From positions 372,001 to 436,000 of the forward strand of contig NZ_JBKQGY010000001.1 in NCBI RefSeq assembly GCF_050487225.1: 64,000 nt of DNA, read 5' to 3'. Position 1 is the stretch's first letter, and the number at the start of each line of letters is the position of its first letter. Below, piece after piece: positions 34,620 through 43,596 of this stretch. The notes below the pieces were generated by a model that was not told the DNA's origin, ran no database searches, and worked only from the letters and a program-made list of their open reading frames with translations. This DNA comes from Paenalcaligenes sp050487225. GTDB lineage: Bacteria > Pseudomonadota > Gammaproteobacteria > Burkholderiales > Burkholderiaceae_B. The position numbers were made by a program, and so were the translations under genes.

Positions 34620-35909
34620 CTACATACTGTTAGGAATGAGCAGCACCATGCCTGGCAACAAGATCAACAGCACCATGCGCAGAATGTCAGTCAGTACAAA
34701 CGGGGCAGTACCGTAGAAAATGGTGCGTAGTGGAAGTTCTGGCATGACGTTTTTGATCATGAAAATGTTCAAACCTAGCGGGGGAGCAATCAGACTGATT
34801 TCAGCAGCTACCACTACGATGATCCCGAACCACACCAAATCGAAGCCCAAGGAGCTGACGATAGGGTAGAAAATAGGCACGGTTAGCATCACCATGGACA
34901 TGGTTTCTAAGAAGCAACCCAGTACCAAGTAGATCAGGCAGATAATAAAGATGACGGTCAGTGGCGATACATCTAGGCCGTTAATAAAGCCCAGCAGGTG
35001 GTTAGGTAGACCAGCAACGGTCAGGAAGTTGTTGAACACCAAGGCACCAATTACTAGCGCAAACATCACTGCAGTAGTGTGTGATGCCTCCAGCAACACG
35101 GTGAGGTACAGCTTAGGCTTCCAGCCACGTCGTTTTAGGGTGATCAAGAAGGTACAGAAAGCACCAATACCAGCGGCTTCGGTAGGGGTGAAAATACCGC
35201 CATAGATACCACCCATAATCACCAAAAACAGCACGGTGATGGTGAAAATACCTTTAATAGAATGCAGACGTTCTTTCCATGTACTGCGAGCACCCGGCAT
35301 ACCCAGTTTGGGATTGATGACCGTCAAAACCAGTACAGTCAGCAAGTACATCAAAATGGCTAAGGCACCAGGGATCACACCAGCAGCAAACAGTTTGCCA
35401 ATGTCGGTTTCAGTCAGAATGCCGTACACCACCATAATCACACTTGGGGGAATCAGCACGCCCAACGTACCGCCAGCGGCAATACTGCCAGCAGCCAGTC
35501 TGTCGTCGTAGTTGAATTTACGCATATTGGGCATGGCCACACGGCTCATGGCCGCAGTCGTTGCCATACTGGAACCACACAGCGTACTAAAAGCACCACA
35601 GGCCAAAATGGTGGCCATCGCCAAGCCGCCACGTAGGTGACCGATAAAGGCATTGGCAGCGGTATACATGTCGCGGGATAAGCCGGAGGCATTCACCAGA
35701 TTACCCATCAGTACAAACAGCGGTAGCACGGTAAAGCTGTAACTTAAGCCGGTGTCAAACGCCGTTTGGGCGGCCATGGTGTAGGCGGCTTCAAAGTCGG
35801 TATAGAAGCTGAAACCCAGCGTCCCTACCAGCAGCATCCCCCAAGCGATGGGTAGGCCAACAAACAGGCTGATCAGCAGGATGATCAGTCCAAGCAAGGA
35901 AATAAGCAT
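34620..35909 (-). CDS. TRAP transporter large permease (DctM-like)
   Basis: A membrane protein of 429 aa with about 12 helices. It has PLFVLMGNLVNASGLSRDMY near 65, FSTLCGSSMATTAAMSRVAMPNM near 115 and TPTEAAGIGAF near 250. The frame extends 23 codons upstream to 35978, overlapping the small permease gene, but those residues (MRHLLLCRNCSPATANP) are hydrophilic. I prefer the ATG at 35909, 16 bp after the small permease stop, which begins directly with the first helix MLISLLGLIILLIS. Confidence 0.9.
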   Translation of the reverse strand: MLISLLGLIILLISLFVGLPIAWGMLLVGTLGFSFYTDFEAAYTMAAQTAFDTGLSYSFTVLPLFVLMGNLVNASGLSRDMYTAANAFIGHLRGGLAMATILACGAFSTLCGSSMATTAAMSRVAMPNMRKFNYDDRLAAGSIAAGGTLGVLIPPSVIMVVYGILTETDIGKLFAAGVIPGALAILMYLLTVLVLTVINPKLGMPGARSTWKERLHSIKGIFTITVLFLVIMGGIYGGIFTPTEAAGIGAFCTFLITLKRRGWKPKLYLTVLLEASHTTAVMFALVIGALVFNNFLTVAGLPNHLLGFINGLDVSPLTVIFIICLIYLVLGCFLETMSMVMLTVPIFYPIVSSLGFDLVWFGIIVVVAAEISLIAPPLGLNIFMIKNVMPELPLRTIFYGTAPFVLTDILRMVLLILLPGMVLLIPNSM

Positions 35910-35925
35910 GATGGAGTCCGGTGTA

Positions 35926-36435
35926 TCAGGGTTGGCGGTGGCGGGTGAACAGTTGCGACAAAGCAGCAAGTGACGCAAGGCCTGTCAGTACCGAAATCAG
36001 ATACGCAACAGGTGCAATGGGAATATCCAAGGCGTTACTGCGGTCACCGTAGTCGGCAAGCTGCATGGCATGTAGCCAGAGGTAGTAGCTCAAAATAGCG
36101 AGCCCGCCGCCAGAGATCAGAGCAATGATCATGCGCTGGAACTGTTTGGCGCGTTTGCTTAGCACGGAATCCAGCAAACTAACCGTTAAGTGCTGATTGT
36201 GCAAAGTGACGTGGGGCAATGCTGAAAAGATCAGAATGGCCAATAAGAACTCGTTGCTTTCATAAGCGCCATGTATAGGTGCGTGAAAGATATAGCGACC
36301 TAGCACATCAAGGGTGGTGACCATCACCATCAATGTCAGGATTATGACGCACACCCCATTCAGTAGACGCTCAGCCATACGTAGCGGCCCGTTAGGGGAG
36401 TGTTTGACTTGCATACCCTCTAATTCGTTGTCCAT
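35926..36435 (-). CDS. TRAP transporter small permease (DctQ-like)
   Basis: A four-helix membrane subunit of 169 aa: first helix VCVIILTLMVMVTTLDVLGRYIF, then the typical PIHGAYESNEFLLAILIFSALPHVTLHNQHLTVSLLD region and two more helices. The start at 36435 has GGAG five bases upstream in the context CGGAGACAAC; a 10-codon extension to 36465 lacks such a site. First gene of the TRAP operon, with a separate AT-rich promoter region before it. Confidence 0.88.
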   Translation of the reverse strand: MDNELEGMQVKHSPNGPLRMAERLLNGVCVIILTLMVMVTTLDVLGRYIFHAPIHGAYESNEFLLAILIFSALPHVTLHNQHLTVSLLDSVLSKRAKQFQRMIIALISGGGLAILSYYLWLHAMQLADYGDRSNALDIPIAPVAYLISVLTGLASLAALSQLFTRHRQP

Positions 36436-36512
36436 GTTGTCTCCGTTGTGGACTGGGTTTGGCAATCTCTAAGGGGTTTATCATCCCCTCATATAATATT
36501 TATAGGAATATA

Positions 36513-36526
36513 GTTTATAGGTAAAT
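36513..36526 (+). promoter_or_regulatory. Candidate operator before the TRAP operon
   Basis: GTTTATAGGTAAAT, about 78 bp before the small-permease start, within the AT-rich gap between the SDR stop and the TRAP operon. It is a looser match to the GTTTAGTNNTAAA set. Confidence 0.3.
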
Positions 36527-36551
36527 AAATTCAAGTGAATAGGAAATAACC

Positions 36552-37280
36552 CTAGATGGTCAGGGTACCGATACTCGCGCCACCGCAAACATACAGGGTT
36601 TGGCCGGTCACAAAGCTGTTCTCAGGGTCAGAGAAAAACTGCACAGCACGGGTAATGTCGTCCACTCTGCCTAAGCGTTTGACGGGGATGCTGGCGGCAA
36701 TGTTCTGTTCGCGTTCGCTGCCAGAAGGCACCACGTCATAGAACATAGGGGTTTGAATGGGGCCAGGGGCGACTACGTTAACGGTGATGCCTTGGTCTGC
36801 AAATTCAAGTGCCCAGGTTCTGGCCATGCCCATCATGCCGGCTTTGGTGGCGGCGTAGGCGGTACGGGTCTGCAAGCCCAAGGCACCACGTGATGACATC
36901 AGCACCACGCGACCAAATCGCTTAGCACGCATGGACGGCAAAATGGCCTGCATGATTTGTATGGCTGAGCCTAGGTGAATTTGTGTGAGCCCTTGCAGCT
37001 CTTCTAGGCTGACGTTTTCCAGCAGGTTAGGCCAGATGACGCCCGCATTATGTATGAAGTGGCTGACCTCATACTGGGCTGTGATCTGTTCAATGGCTTG
37101 CTGGGTGGCTTGGCTATCTAACAAATCCACTTGCACTGATACCAGTCTTTCATGGCTCCAATCCGGTGCTTTACGTGCCATAGAGATAACGGTGTAGCCT
37201 AGGGCTAAGTAATGCTTACACAGATCTGCACCAATACCAGCGCTGCCGCCGGTAACGATAACGGTATGGGGTGTGGTCAT
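36552..37280 (-). CDS. Short-chain dehydrogenase/reductase (SDR)
   Basis: A classical SDR of 242 aa. It has TGGSAGIG (residues 11-18) for NAD(P), FIHNAGVIWPN, SSRGALG with the catalytic Ser and the YAATKAG Tyr-x3-Lys pair near 152-156, and the C-terminal TGQTLYVCGG. It is the last gene of the Rieske dioxygenase operon, 27 bp after the DUF35 gene. It may oxidise a hydroxylated intermediate; the precise step is unknown. Confidence 0.88.
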   Translation of the reverse strand: MTTPHTVIVTGGSAGIGADLCKHYLALGYTVISMARKAPDWSHERLVSVQVDLLDSQATQQAIEQITAQYEVSHFIHNAGVIWPNLLENVSLEELQGLTQIHLGSAIQIMQAILPSMRAKRFGRVVLMSSRGALGLQTRTAYAATKAGMMGMARTWALEFADQGITVNVVAPGPIQTPMFYDVVPSGSEREQNIAASIPVKRLGRVDDITRAVQFFSDPENSFVTGQTLYVCGGASIGTLTI

Positions 37281-37307
37281 AAGAGTTCCGCGACGAAATA
37301 GGAGCTA

Positions 37308-37700
37308 TCAAATAGGGGTGGCGTTGAGTACAGCACTTTGCGAGGCGTCTAATTCCAGCGCTAAGCGCAGGCGTTGGCCTAGAGGCAGCGACGCCGGCAA
37401 GTTCACGATGGCCACCGGGCCGCAATCTAATTTGGCCGTACCGATGTACCACGGCAGTTTGGCTTGGAAGTAGGGCTCATTGCTGTGATGCAGCGTGCTG
37501 CAGGCTACCAAAGTGGCCGTAGCGTCCACAGCTTGCCACAACAAACCAGCGCCTAAGCAATGGCTACATACATCGCGAGGGGGGTATTGAACGGTGTGGC
37601 ACTCTTGGCAAACCTGCAGGCTAAAACTGCCGGATTTAGCAATCTCGTTTAGGTGCAGAGCTGTTGTGCTGCGTGCATGGGGAGGAAGAGACTGTGTCAT
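37308..37700 (-). CDS. DUF35 OB-fold/zinc-ribbon protein, partner of the thiolase-like enzyme
   Basis: A 130-aa protein with the rubredoxin-like zinc ribbon CQECHTVQYPPRDVCSHC near residues 27-44 and an OB fold behind it, the DUF35 arrangement. Such proteins pair with thiolase-like enzymes; in steroid side-chain degradation a DUF35 protein pairs with Ltp2 to make an active retro-aldolase. Here the gene starts 2 bp after the stop of the thiolase-like gene, with GAGGATAACC before the ATG. A 12-codon upstream extension to 37736 would run into the thiolase gene and is not favoured. Confidence 0.88.
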   Translation of the reverse strand: MTQSLPPHARSTTALHLNEIAKSGSFSLQVCQECHTVQYPPRDVCSHCLGAGLLWQAVDATATLVACSTLHHSNEPYFQAKLPWYIGTAKLDCGPVAIVNLPASLPLGQRLRLALELDASQSAVLNATPI

Positions 37701-37702
37701 GG

Positions 37703-38875
37703 TTATCCTCGCTGCAAAATGGTCGCGGCCGTACAAATGCCACGGTCGTAATTAATCATGCCAAAGCCAGACACCATGCCGATGCGGGCGTTTTCTACTT
37801 GCGTGCTACCGCCCGTGTTCGTCAATTGACGTATGGCTTGTACCAAACCTAAGTAACCGCCTGCGGCACCCGCTTGGCCTACGGATAACTGGCCACCCGA
37901 TGTATTAAAGGGGAAGCTGCCATCTATGGTGAAGCTGTGATCGCGAATGAACTGTGGGCCTTCGCCTTTGGCGCAGAAGCCTAAGTCCTCGAATTGCAGT
38001 ACGTTAATGACGGGGTAATCGTCATAGGTTTCTAAGAAATCTATGTCGCTGGGCGTGACACTAGCCATGTTGTAGAGCTCGTCTACATCCATTGCCCAAC
38101 CTCCACGGTATTGCACGGGGTCTTGGTGAAAGGCGTTGTGTCGTTCAATGCTGCCCAAAATACGTACATAAGGCAGACCTAGTTTTTCGGCTTGTTCGCG
38201 GCGCATCACTAAGTAGCCTTCTGCTCCCGCGCAAGGCATCACGCAGTCAAACAGATGTATGGGGTCGGCAATCACTCTGGCATTGAGGTAGTCGTCTAGG
38301 GTCAACGGTTTTTTCATCAACGCATCTGGGTTACGTAATGCGTTGTCGCGTTGGGCGACGCACAATTTGCCAAAGTCGGCGCGGGTAGCGCCATAGTGGT
38401 GCATGTAATAGTTGGTCAGCAAGGCGAAGCTGCCATTGGGGCCTGCGGCACCATAGGGGTAGACGGCGTCTTGAGAAAAACGCGAGAACGCACTCACCGT
38501 GTGTTTGAAGGATTCACGGTGGTTAGTGTCGCCAGCGATGCAAGCCACAATACTGGCATCACCACATTGCACAGCGCGTGCAGCGCGGCGCAACGCGACC
38601 ACGCCGCTGGCTCCACCCATAGGGATATGATCCAGCCAGCGTGGGCTCATTTGAAAGTGCTGCATCACCCCCACGGCAGAGTCGTTACCCAGCGTGAAGC
38701 TGGATACACACACGCCATCAACTTGAGTTTTTTGCAGCCCACTATCATCCAGTAAGCGTCGTAAGGCAGTGCCTAACCAGTAGTGTGCGCTTTGTTCAGA
38801 AAAGCGCTCATACGCAATGGTGACAGGGCAAGCCAGTACGACATCATCGTAGGGCAGGCGGGTAGTGCTCATCAT
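37703..38875 (-). CDS. Thiolase-superfamily protein lacking catalytic residues (possible retro-aldolase)
   Basis: A 390-aa member of the thiolase/SCP-x-like lipid-transfer superfamily. The fold is supported by VDGVCVSSF, MGGASGVVALRRAARAV and FNTSGGQLSVGQAGAAGG. Where thiolases have the nucleophilic Cys (in an NxCSTGSSAL-like motif) this protein has MGGASGVVAL, near residue 88, with Gly at the aligned position. The GHPGGATG histidine is replaced by Gln in GQAGAAGG, and the late CxG cysteine is also missing. It therefore probably does not do Claisen chemistry. With its DUF35 partner it resembles Ltp2-type aldolases that cut beta-hydroxyacyl-CoAs. Its start overlaps the ligase stop by 4 bp. Confidence 0.85.
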   Translation of the reverse strand: MMSTTRLPYDDVVLACPVTIAYERFSEQSAHYWLGTALRRLLDDSGLQKTQVDGVCVSSFTLGNDSAVGVMQHFQMSPRWLDHIPMGGASGVVALRRAARAVQCGDASIVACIAGDTNHRESFKHTVSAFSRFSQDAVYPYGAAGPNGSFALLTNYYMHHYGATRADFGKLCVAQRDNALRNPDALMKKPLTLDDYLNARVIADPIHLFDCVMPCAGAEGYLVMRREQAEKLGLPYVRILGSIERHNAFHQDPVQYRGGWAMDVDELYNMASVTPSDIDFLETYDDYPVINVLQFEDLGFCAKGEGPQFIRDHSFTIDGSFPFNTSGGQLSVGQAGAAGGYLGLVQAIRQLTNTGGSTQVENARIGMVSGFGMINYDRGICTAATILQRG

Positions 38876-40488
38876 CGCTCCTGACGTTTTTTCAGGTGAT
38901 TGGTGTCAATGCACTCGGTGCTTTGTAGCAGGGCTAAAGCTTTAGCTTTAAGCTCGCCACGTTGGATTTTGTTGGTAGAGGTCAGCGGTACGGCATCTAC
39001 AAATACTACATAGCCAGGCACTTTGAAGTAGGCCAATTGGGTCAGTGCCCACTTCACGATTTCTTCGGCCAAGGCTGTAGGATTGGCGGGGGCTTCGTGG
39101 GTGATGATAAGCGCCATCACTTCGTCACCCCGTATAGAATCCGGTACCGCTGATACAGCAATAGAACGAATAGCAGGGTGTTGCTGCAAAGCGTTTTCTA
39201 CTTCTACCGCGGCAATGTTTTCACCACTGCGACGAATCACGTTACGTTTGCGGTCAATGAAGTGTAGGTAGCCGTGTTCATCACGCATGACGATATCGCC
39301 AGTGTGAAACCAGCCATCGGCCCATGCCGCTTCGGTGGCAGCAGGGTCTTCCCAGTATTCAGAGAAAAAACCAAAACGTGGGTTGGGGCCTGCACGACGC
39401 ACCAGTAGTTCACCGTTCACGCCGTTAGGCACGGGTTGGCCGTTGTCATCCACCAAAAGAATGTCTACGTTGTCGCTTTCTTTACCAAAGCAACTAGTGC
39501 CAATGAAACGAGGCTCTTCGTTGGCGATAACGCAGGCGGCAGCGCCAGTTTCCGTCATGGCCCAGGCTTCTAATAAGGGGAAGCCAAAGCGGGTTTCAAA
39601 AGGATGGTGCAAGGTTTTTTCTACCCCGGCACCAAAGCCAAAGCGTACGCAATGGTTTGTGTCTTCGCTGCTTGCGGGCAGCTTCATTAGAATCGCAGGC
39701 ATCACACCCAAGTAATGCACGATGGTGGCTTTAGAAAGTCTGACGGAATCCCACCAGCTACGTGGGTGGAATCGATCTAAAACGATGATACAACCGCCGG
39801 TTTTGATGATGGCCATGGTGGAGGTTGCCAAGGCGTTCATGTGGAACAGTGGCAGAGGCGTCAACATACGCTCTTTGCCGGGCTCCAAATGGGCCAAACC
39901 ACCTACCGTGGCGTACCAGTCACCAGCGTAGTCAAAGTACTCGTTCGTCAGCACACAGCCTTTAGGTAAGCCGGTAGTGCCTGATGTGTAGAGCAAGGCA
40001 CATTCAGTGTGTAAACCCAATGGGCCGTCTGCACGAGCAGGCGTGTTCGCGGCAGGGAAAGGTTGCTCTGGCGTGATCACTGGCAGAGCAATGCTGTTTT
40101 GTGCAGCCGCTTCGTTCAGATCATTCACGCGAGAGGCCAAGCTAATGGCCAACACCATATCCGAGTGTTGAATTAAGTAGCTGAGTTCGGCAATGCGCAG
40201 ATCTGGGTTGATGGGCACAATGGATGCGCCCAATTTGTTCAACGCTAACCAGTGCAGCAGAAACACAGGGCGGTTTTCCAGCAGTAACCCAATACGGTGG
40301 CCTTGACCGTAACCGGCTTGCTGGTATTGTTCTGCCAACTGGTCTATGCGGTGTAAGGCCTCGGTATAGCTAAGACTGCCCGCATCAATGCCATAGATTT
40401 CTGCTGTTTCAGGTAAAACAGTGATGAAATCGTTGTTTGGCCATTGTTTGGCGGTGCTTTGAAAAACAGAATAAATCGTGTGCGACAT
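38872..40488 (-). CDS. Acyl-CoA ligase, AMP-forming (CaiC-like)
   Basis: An ANL-superfamily ligase of 538 aa. It has LLYTSGTTGLPKGCVLTN near 168-185, EAWAMTETGAA near 305, DGWFHTGDIVMRDEHG, then RKRNVIRRSGENIAAVEVE near 435, typical of the carnitine-CoA ligase-like branch, and the catalytic lysine in LTSTNKIQRGEL. It follows the Rieske beta subunit by 23 bp and overlaps the thiolase-like gene by 4 bp, so it most likely activates the dioxygenase product as its CoA thioester. Indole-3-acetate or dioxindole-3-acetate is proposed by inference. Confidence 0.87.
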   Translation of the reverse strand: MSHTIYSVFQSTAKQWPNNDFITVLPETAEIYGIDAGSLSYTEALHRIDQLAEQYQQAGYGQGHRIGLLLENRPVFLLHWLALNKLGASIVPINPDLRIAELSYLIQHSDMVLAISLASRVNDLNEAAAQNSIALPVITPEQPFPAANTPARADGPLGLHTECALLYTSGTTGLPKGCVLTNEYFDYAGDWYATVGGLAHLEPGKERMLTPLPLFHMNALATSTMAIIKTGGCIIVLDRFHPRSWWDSVRLSKATIVHYLGVMPAILMKLPASSEDTNHCVRFGFGAGVEKTLHHPFETRFGFPLLEAWAMTETGAAACVIANEEPRFIGTSCFGKESDNVDILLVDDNGQPVPNGVNGELLVRRAGPNPRFGFFSEYWEDPAATEAAWADGWFHTGDIVMRDEHGYLHFIDRKRNVIRRSGENIAAVEVENALQQHPAIRSIAVSAVPDSIRGDEVMALIITHEAPANPTALAEEIVKWALTQLAYFKVPGYVVFVDAVPLTSTNKIQRGELKAKALALLQSTECIDTNHLKKRQER

Positions 40489-40511
40489 GAGTAATTAGGC
40501 TCCGAGGGGGC

Positions 40512-40997
40512 TTACATGAACAGCTGTATATTGCCGAAGGGGGCGTCACAGTTCAGCAGATCAACGCGTTTCAGGCGTATGCGTAACTGACCGTCTTGAT
40601 CTACAACCACGTGGTGGGTGGCCCAGCCTACGTAAATTTGCAGATCGTCACCGCGTGTTTCGGTGTAGTGAAAGGCGGTGCGTACGCAGTGCTCGGAAGC
40701 CTGTGCATCGAAGTTCACGACTTGGGGGCGTTGCAATAGATGGTGGCAACGGCTTTTAGGCTGTTGAGAAAACGTACGTTGTCCGGCTAGGCGCTCAATA
40801 CGTATGCGCAGCAACAGCGTGTCTTCATACATCAACGACGCATGCAAGACAGGGTCTGTTTGGCCGTGTGCCAACGGCATCCAGTAGTAGCCATCTTCAG
40901 TAAACAACTTGAGCCAATCGTCGTAGTGTTGCTGATCCAGCAGCTCGGCTTCTTGGTAAACAAAATCAATGAGGTCTTGGGGGGTAATGTGGGTCAT
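40512..40997 (-). CDS. Aromatic-ring-hydroxylating dioxygenase, beta subunit
   Basis: A 161-aa small subunit of the SnoaL/NTF2-like fold. It has the beta-subunit pattern EAELLDQQHYDDWLKLFTEDGYYWMP near residues 14-39, LRIRIERLAG, and TRGDDLQIYVGWATHHVVV. It has structural roles in the alpha3beta3 oxygenase. I place the start at 40997 behind AAGGAATACGAC; the frame is open upstream to 41060 but that would overlap the alpha-subunit gene. Confidence 0.9.
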   Translation of the reverse strand: MTHITPQDLIDFVYQEAELLDQQHYDDWLKLFTEDGYYWMPLAHGQTDPVLHASLMYEDTLLLRIRIERLAGQRTFSQQPKSRCHHLLQRPQVVNFDAQASEHCVRTAFHYTETRGDDLQIYVGWATHHVVVDQDGQLRIRLKRVDLLNCDAPFGNIQLFM

Positions 40998-41035
40998 GTC
41001 GTATTCCTTGAATGAAGAACCAGGAAATTCAGGGG

Positions 41036-42343
41036 TTAAAGACCCATGTATTTCAGCCAAGCGCGAAACTGTGCGCGCATTTGCAGCTCACTGGTGCCAT
41101 TAATCACCACATTGGTGCGCGTCTCTTCACCGTCTTCATACAAACGTCCTACGTTCATCCAGTCGCGGCCACGGCTTTGCAGCGCGGTTTGAGCGCGTTC
41201 GTACATTTCCAGATCATCATGACCCACTACAGAAGTAGGTGCATTGATCAGGCGGTTGTACATGAGCGTGCGTTCCAGCAGCTTGTCGGGCGCGCCTACT
41301 AAGCGGAAGGTCCACGATTCCACCAAGGTTTTGTCGGCGGCAATGGGTTTGAACACGCGCAGTGTTTGGATGGGGCCTTTGACCATGATGTTGGGGAAGT
41401 AAATGGTGTTATGGCGCACATCACCCAAAATGGCTTTGGCTTTCTCTTCACCGTAGGCTGCTACCATTTGATCCCAGTAACCGCCAATATCGGAGTATTC
41501 GGCGTGTATGGAATCACTCACACCGGTGTGGCCATGGCCGTTTTCCCATACCCGTATACCCATGTTTTCAAAGAACTCATACGGCGACATAAAGGGCGCA
41601 AAGAGTTCTACCGCCATAGGTTTAGGCGTGCCCTCAGGCGCTTCTTGCCAGACTTTGACAGCAGTACCGGCTGACGACTCGTGTGCCACCATGGGGTGAC
41701 AGGTATCGGTCTGGTTATCGACCAGCATTTTCCAGTTGCAGTTGTGCATGTAGCGCATCACGCCACCGGCTACTTCTAACTTGCCTTCAGGTGATCGGTC
41801 CACCATGTTGTCGATGGTGCTTAAGGACTCGCCAAAGAAGTCCGCAAAGCTTTCGCCTTCAGGGCTTAATCTACAGAATACGAAGTCACGGTATACCTCT
41901 ACGTTCTCAACCGGAGCCATGCCTTGGCTGGCTTCGCTGCATTCAAAGCCCGTGTTCTCGTAGCCTTTTTTTAGTGGAATAGCTAACAGCTTACCGTCAG
42001 TGCGGAAGGTCCACGCGTGGTAGGGGCAGCGGAAAAACTTACCGGTGTTGCCACAGCTTTCGCCAGCCACTTTGACGCCTTTATGCGGGCAGCGGTTGTA
42101 CAGCACTTTGATGCTGTCGTCGTTATGGCGCACCATCACCACTTCTTCATTGCCTACAGTCGTAGTGATGTAATCGCCCTTGTTAGGCACTTGGCTAGCA
42201 TGGCCAACGTAAACCCACGTGTTGGCAAATAACTGTTCCATTTCCAGTTGGAACACTTCTGGGCTGATATACAGGTCTTTGTGTACCTCTGTATCACGCA
42301 CCAGTTGGCGAATGGCGTCGGGGTTGTTGCGGTAGGTAGTCAT
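41036..42343 (-). CDS. Aromatic-ring-hydroxylating dioxygenase, Rieske alpha subunit
   Basis: The catalytic large subunit, 435 aa. The Rieske [2Fe-2S] ligands are in CPHKGVKV and CPYHAW (about residues 84-107). The mononuclear iron site is in the segment NWKMLVDNQTDTCHPMVAH, with its two His and the bridging Asp near 205-220; a Cys stands where a Tyr is usual (DxYH). It adds O2 to an aromatic ring using electrons from the reductase encoded 15 bp upstream. The sequence is of the benzoate/anthranilate/phthalate-type RHO group, but the substrate is not readable from it. The operon context points to indole-3-acetate, as in the iad-type route. Confidence 0.92.
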   Translation of the reverse strand: MTTYRNNPDAIRQLVRDTEVHKDLYISPEVFQLEMEQLFANTWVYVGHASQVPNKGDYITTTVGNEEVVMVRHNDDSIKVLYNRCPHKGVKVAGESCGNTGKFFRCPYHAWTFRTDGKLLAIPLKKGYENTGFECSEASQGMAPVENVEVYRDFVFCRLSPEGESFADFFGESLSTIDNMVDRSPEGKLEVAGGVMRYMHNCNWKMLVDNQTDTCHPMVAHESSAGTAVKVWQEAPEGTPKPMAVELFAPFMSPYEFFENMGIRVWENGHGHTGVSDSIHAEYSDIGGYWDQMVAAYGEEKAKAILGDVRHNTIYFPNIMVKGPIQTLRVFKPIAADKTLVESWTFRLVGAPDKLLERTLMYNRLINAPTSVVGHDDLEMYERAQTALQSRGRDWMNVGRLYEDGEETRTNVVINGTSELQMRAQFRAWLKYMGL

Positions 42344-42358
42344 GATGGCACCTGCTAA

Positions 42359-43330
42359 TTACAGATCAAGAACAAGTTTGGGTGTTTTGCAGCGGGAAAT
42401 GCAGGTCTGTATGACCTTATTGCTGGCTTTCTCGTTATCACTCAGGAAGTAGTCGCGGTGGTCGGGAATGCCTTCCAGTACGTCGGCAGTACAGACGCCG
42501 CACTCGCCGCGTTTGCAGTCGAACATAGGGTCCAAGCCAGCTTCTTCCAGCACGTCTACGATGGTTTTATCGGCAGGCACCGTTAGTGTCATGCCTGACT
42601 GACGCAGCTCAAGTTCAAAGGGCTGGTCGCCTGCTTGGGCTGTGGCAGTCGTAAACAGCTCAAAGTGCACATGGCTGCGTGGCCAGTTACGTGCTTTGGA
42701 TATCTCAATCACCGCATCAATCATGGATTGTGGGCCACAGACATAAATATGCTGCTCAGGATTCAGCGTATCGAAGAGCGCATTCAACTCTAAGGGTTGG
42801 CCGTCATTTTGGTAGCACACCAACTTGTCGCCTAATGCATGTTGCAAGCTGTCGGCAAAGGCCAATTGTGCTTGGCTGCGTGCGCTGTAGTGCAGACGGA
42901 ACGGGCGGTTTTGCTGTTGTAGAGTGCAGGCCATACTGGCAATAGGCGTAATGCCAATACCGCCAGCGATCAGTACATATTCGGGTTCTGCTTGCGCAGC
43001 AGTGTGCACTGGGAAATCATTGACGGGGCCCTTAACCTGAATCACATCACCTACTTGCAACTGGTGCATGAAAGCCGAACCACCACGGCTTTCCGCTTCT
43101 AGGCGTACACCTAAGCGATAACAGGAGGGGGCGCTTTGCCAGTTGTAGTCGGGAGCAGTGACAATCAACGAGTAACAGCGGTGATCGTTAAGGCCAGGGA
43201 TTTGTACTTGTAAGTGCGCACCAGCATCAAAACTGGGCAGAGGTGAGTTGGTTGCGGATTCCAACAAGATTTCTCGTATCAGCTCGGAAGCTGGACGTAC
43301 GTCGCGGACCACAAGATCGAATGTAGGCAT
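42359..43330 (-). CDS. Dioxygenase reductase, PDR/VanB type (FMN, NADH, 2Fe-2S)
   Basis: A 323-aa single-polypeptide electron-transfer component. Domains in order: FMN-binding barrel with RCYSLIVT (about residues 50-60), NAD(P)-binding IAGGIGITPIASM (about 128-140), and the plant-type ferredoxin CKRGECGVCTADVLEG near 270-285 with the last Cys in TCISRC near the C-terminus. The domain order (ferredoxin last) is that of phthalate dioxygenase reductase and VanB. It is the first gene of the operon. Confidence 0.92.
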   Translation of the reverse strand: MPTFDLVVRDVRPASELIREILLESATNSPLPSFDAGAHLQVQIPGLNDHRCYSLIVTAPDYNWQSAPSCYRLGVRLEAESRGGSAFMHQLQVGDVIQVKGPVNDFPVHTAAQAEPEYVLIAGGIGITPIASMACTLQQQNRPFRLHYSARSQAQLAFADSLQHALGDKLVCYQNDGQPLELNALFDTLNPEQHIYVCGPQSMIDAVIEISKARNWPRSHVHFELFTTATAQAGDQPFELELRQSGMTLTVPADKTIVDVLEEAGLDPMFDCKRGECGVCTADVLEGIPDHRDYFLSDNEKASNKVIQTCISRCKTPKLVLDL

Positions 43331-43388
43331 CGTTTATCTCTTCCAGTATGGCCTGAAGTCAGGTCAATTATTTTCTTATTGCTTAATA

Positions 43389-43402
43389 GTTTAGTAGTAA
43401 AC
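43389..43402 (+). promoter_or_regulatory. Candidate operator before the Rieske dioxygenase operon
   Basis: GTTTAGTAGTAAAC, a palindromic site with arms GTTTA and TAAAC, 59 bp before the reductase start. Thirteen consecutive bases recur at 51972-51984 before a MarR gene. Directly next to it, at 43403-43418, is a second perfect inverted repeat ATATTC-CAAA-GAATAT. Confidence 0.55.
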
Positions 43403-43596
43403 ATATTCCAAAGAATATAAAGGAAAACCATTAGTGGAAGATGACGGTTTTTTGGGTTGATGCAGAAGGGGGCGGTAGGCGGGTAGGGTGAGACGAGGGC
43501 AGCCAATTGCTGGCGAGTAATGACTTTGTGGATGCGGCTATGTGGGCTTAAGAGTATGTTGGCAGGCTAGTGCTACAACGGAGCATTGCCTTCATC

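Noticed and set aside
37703..38875. Calling this gene an acetyl-CoA acetyltransferase (beta-ketothiolase)
   Set aside because: The nucleophilic Cys, the GHP histidine and the second Cys are all replaced, so Claisen chemistry is unlikely.
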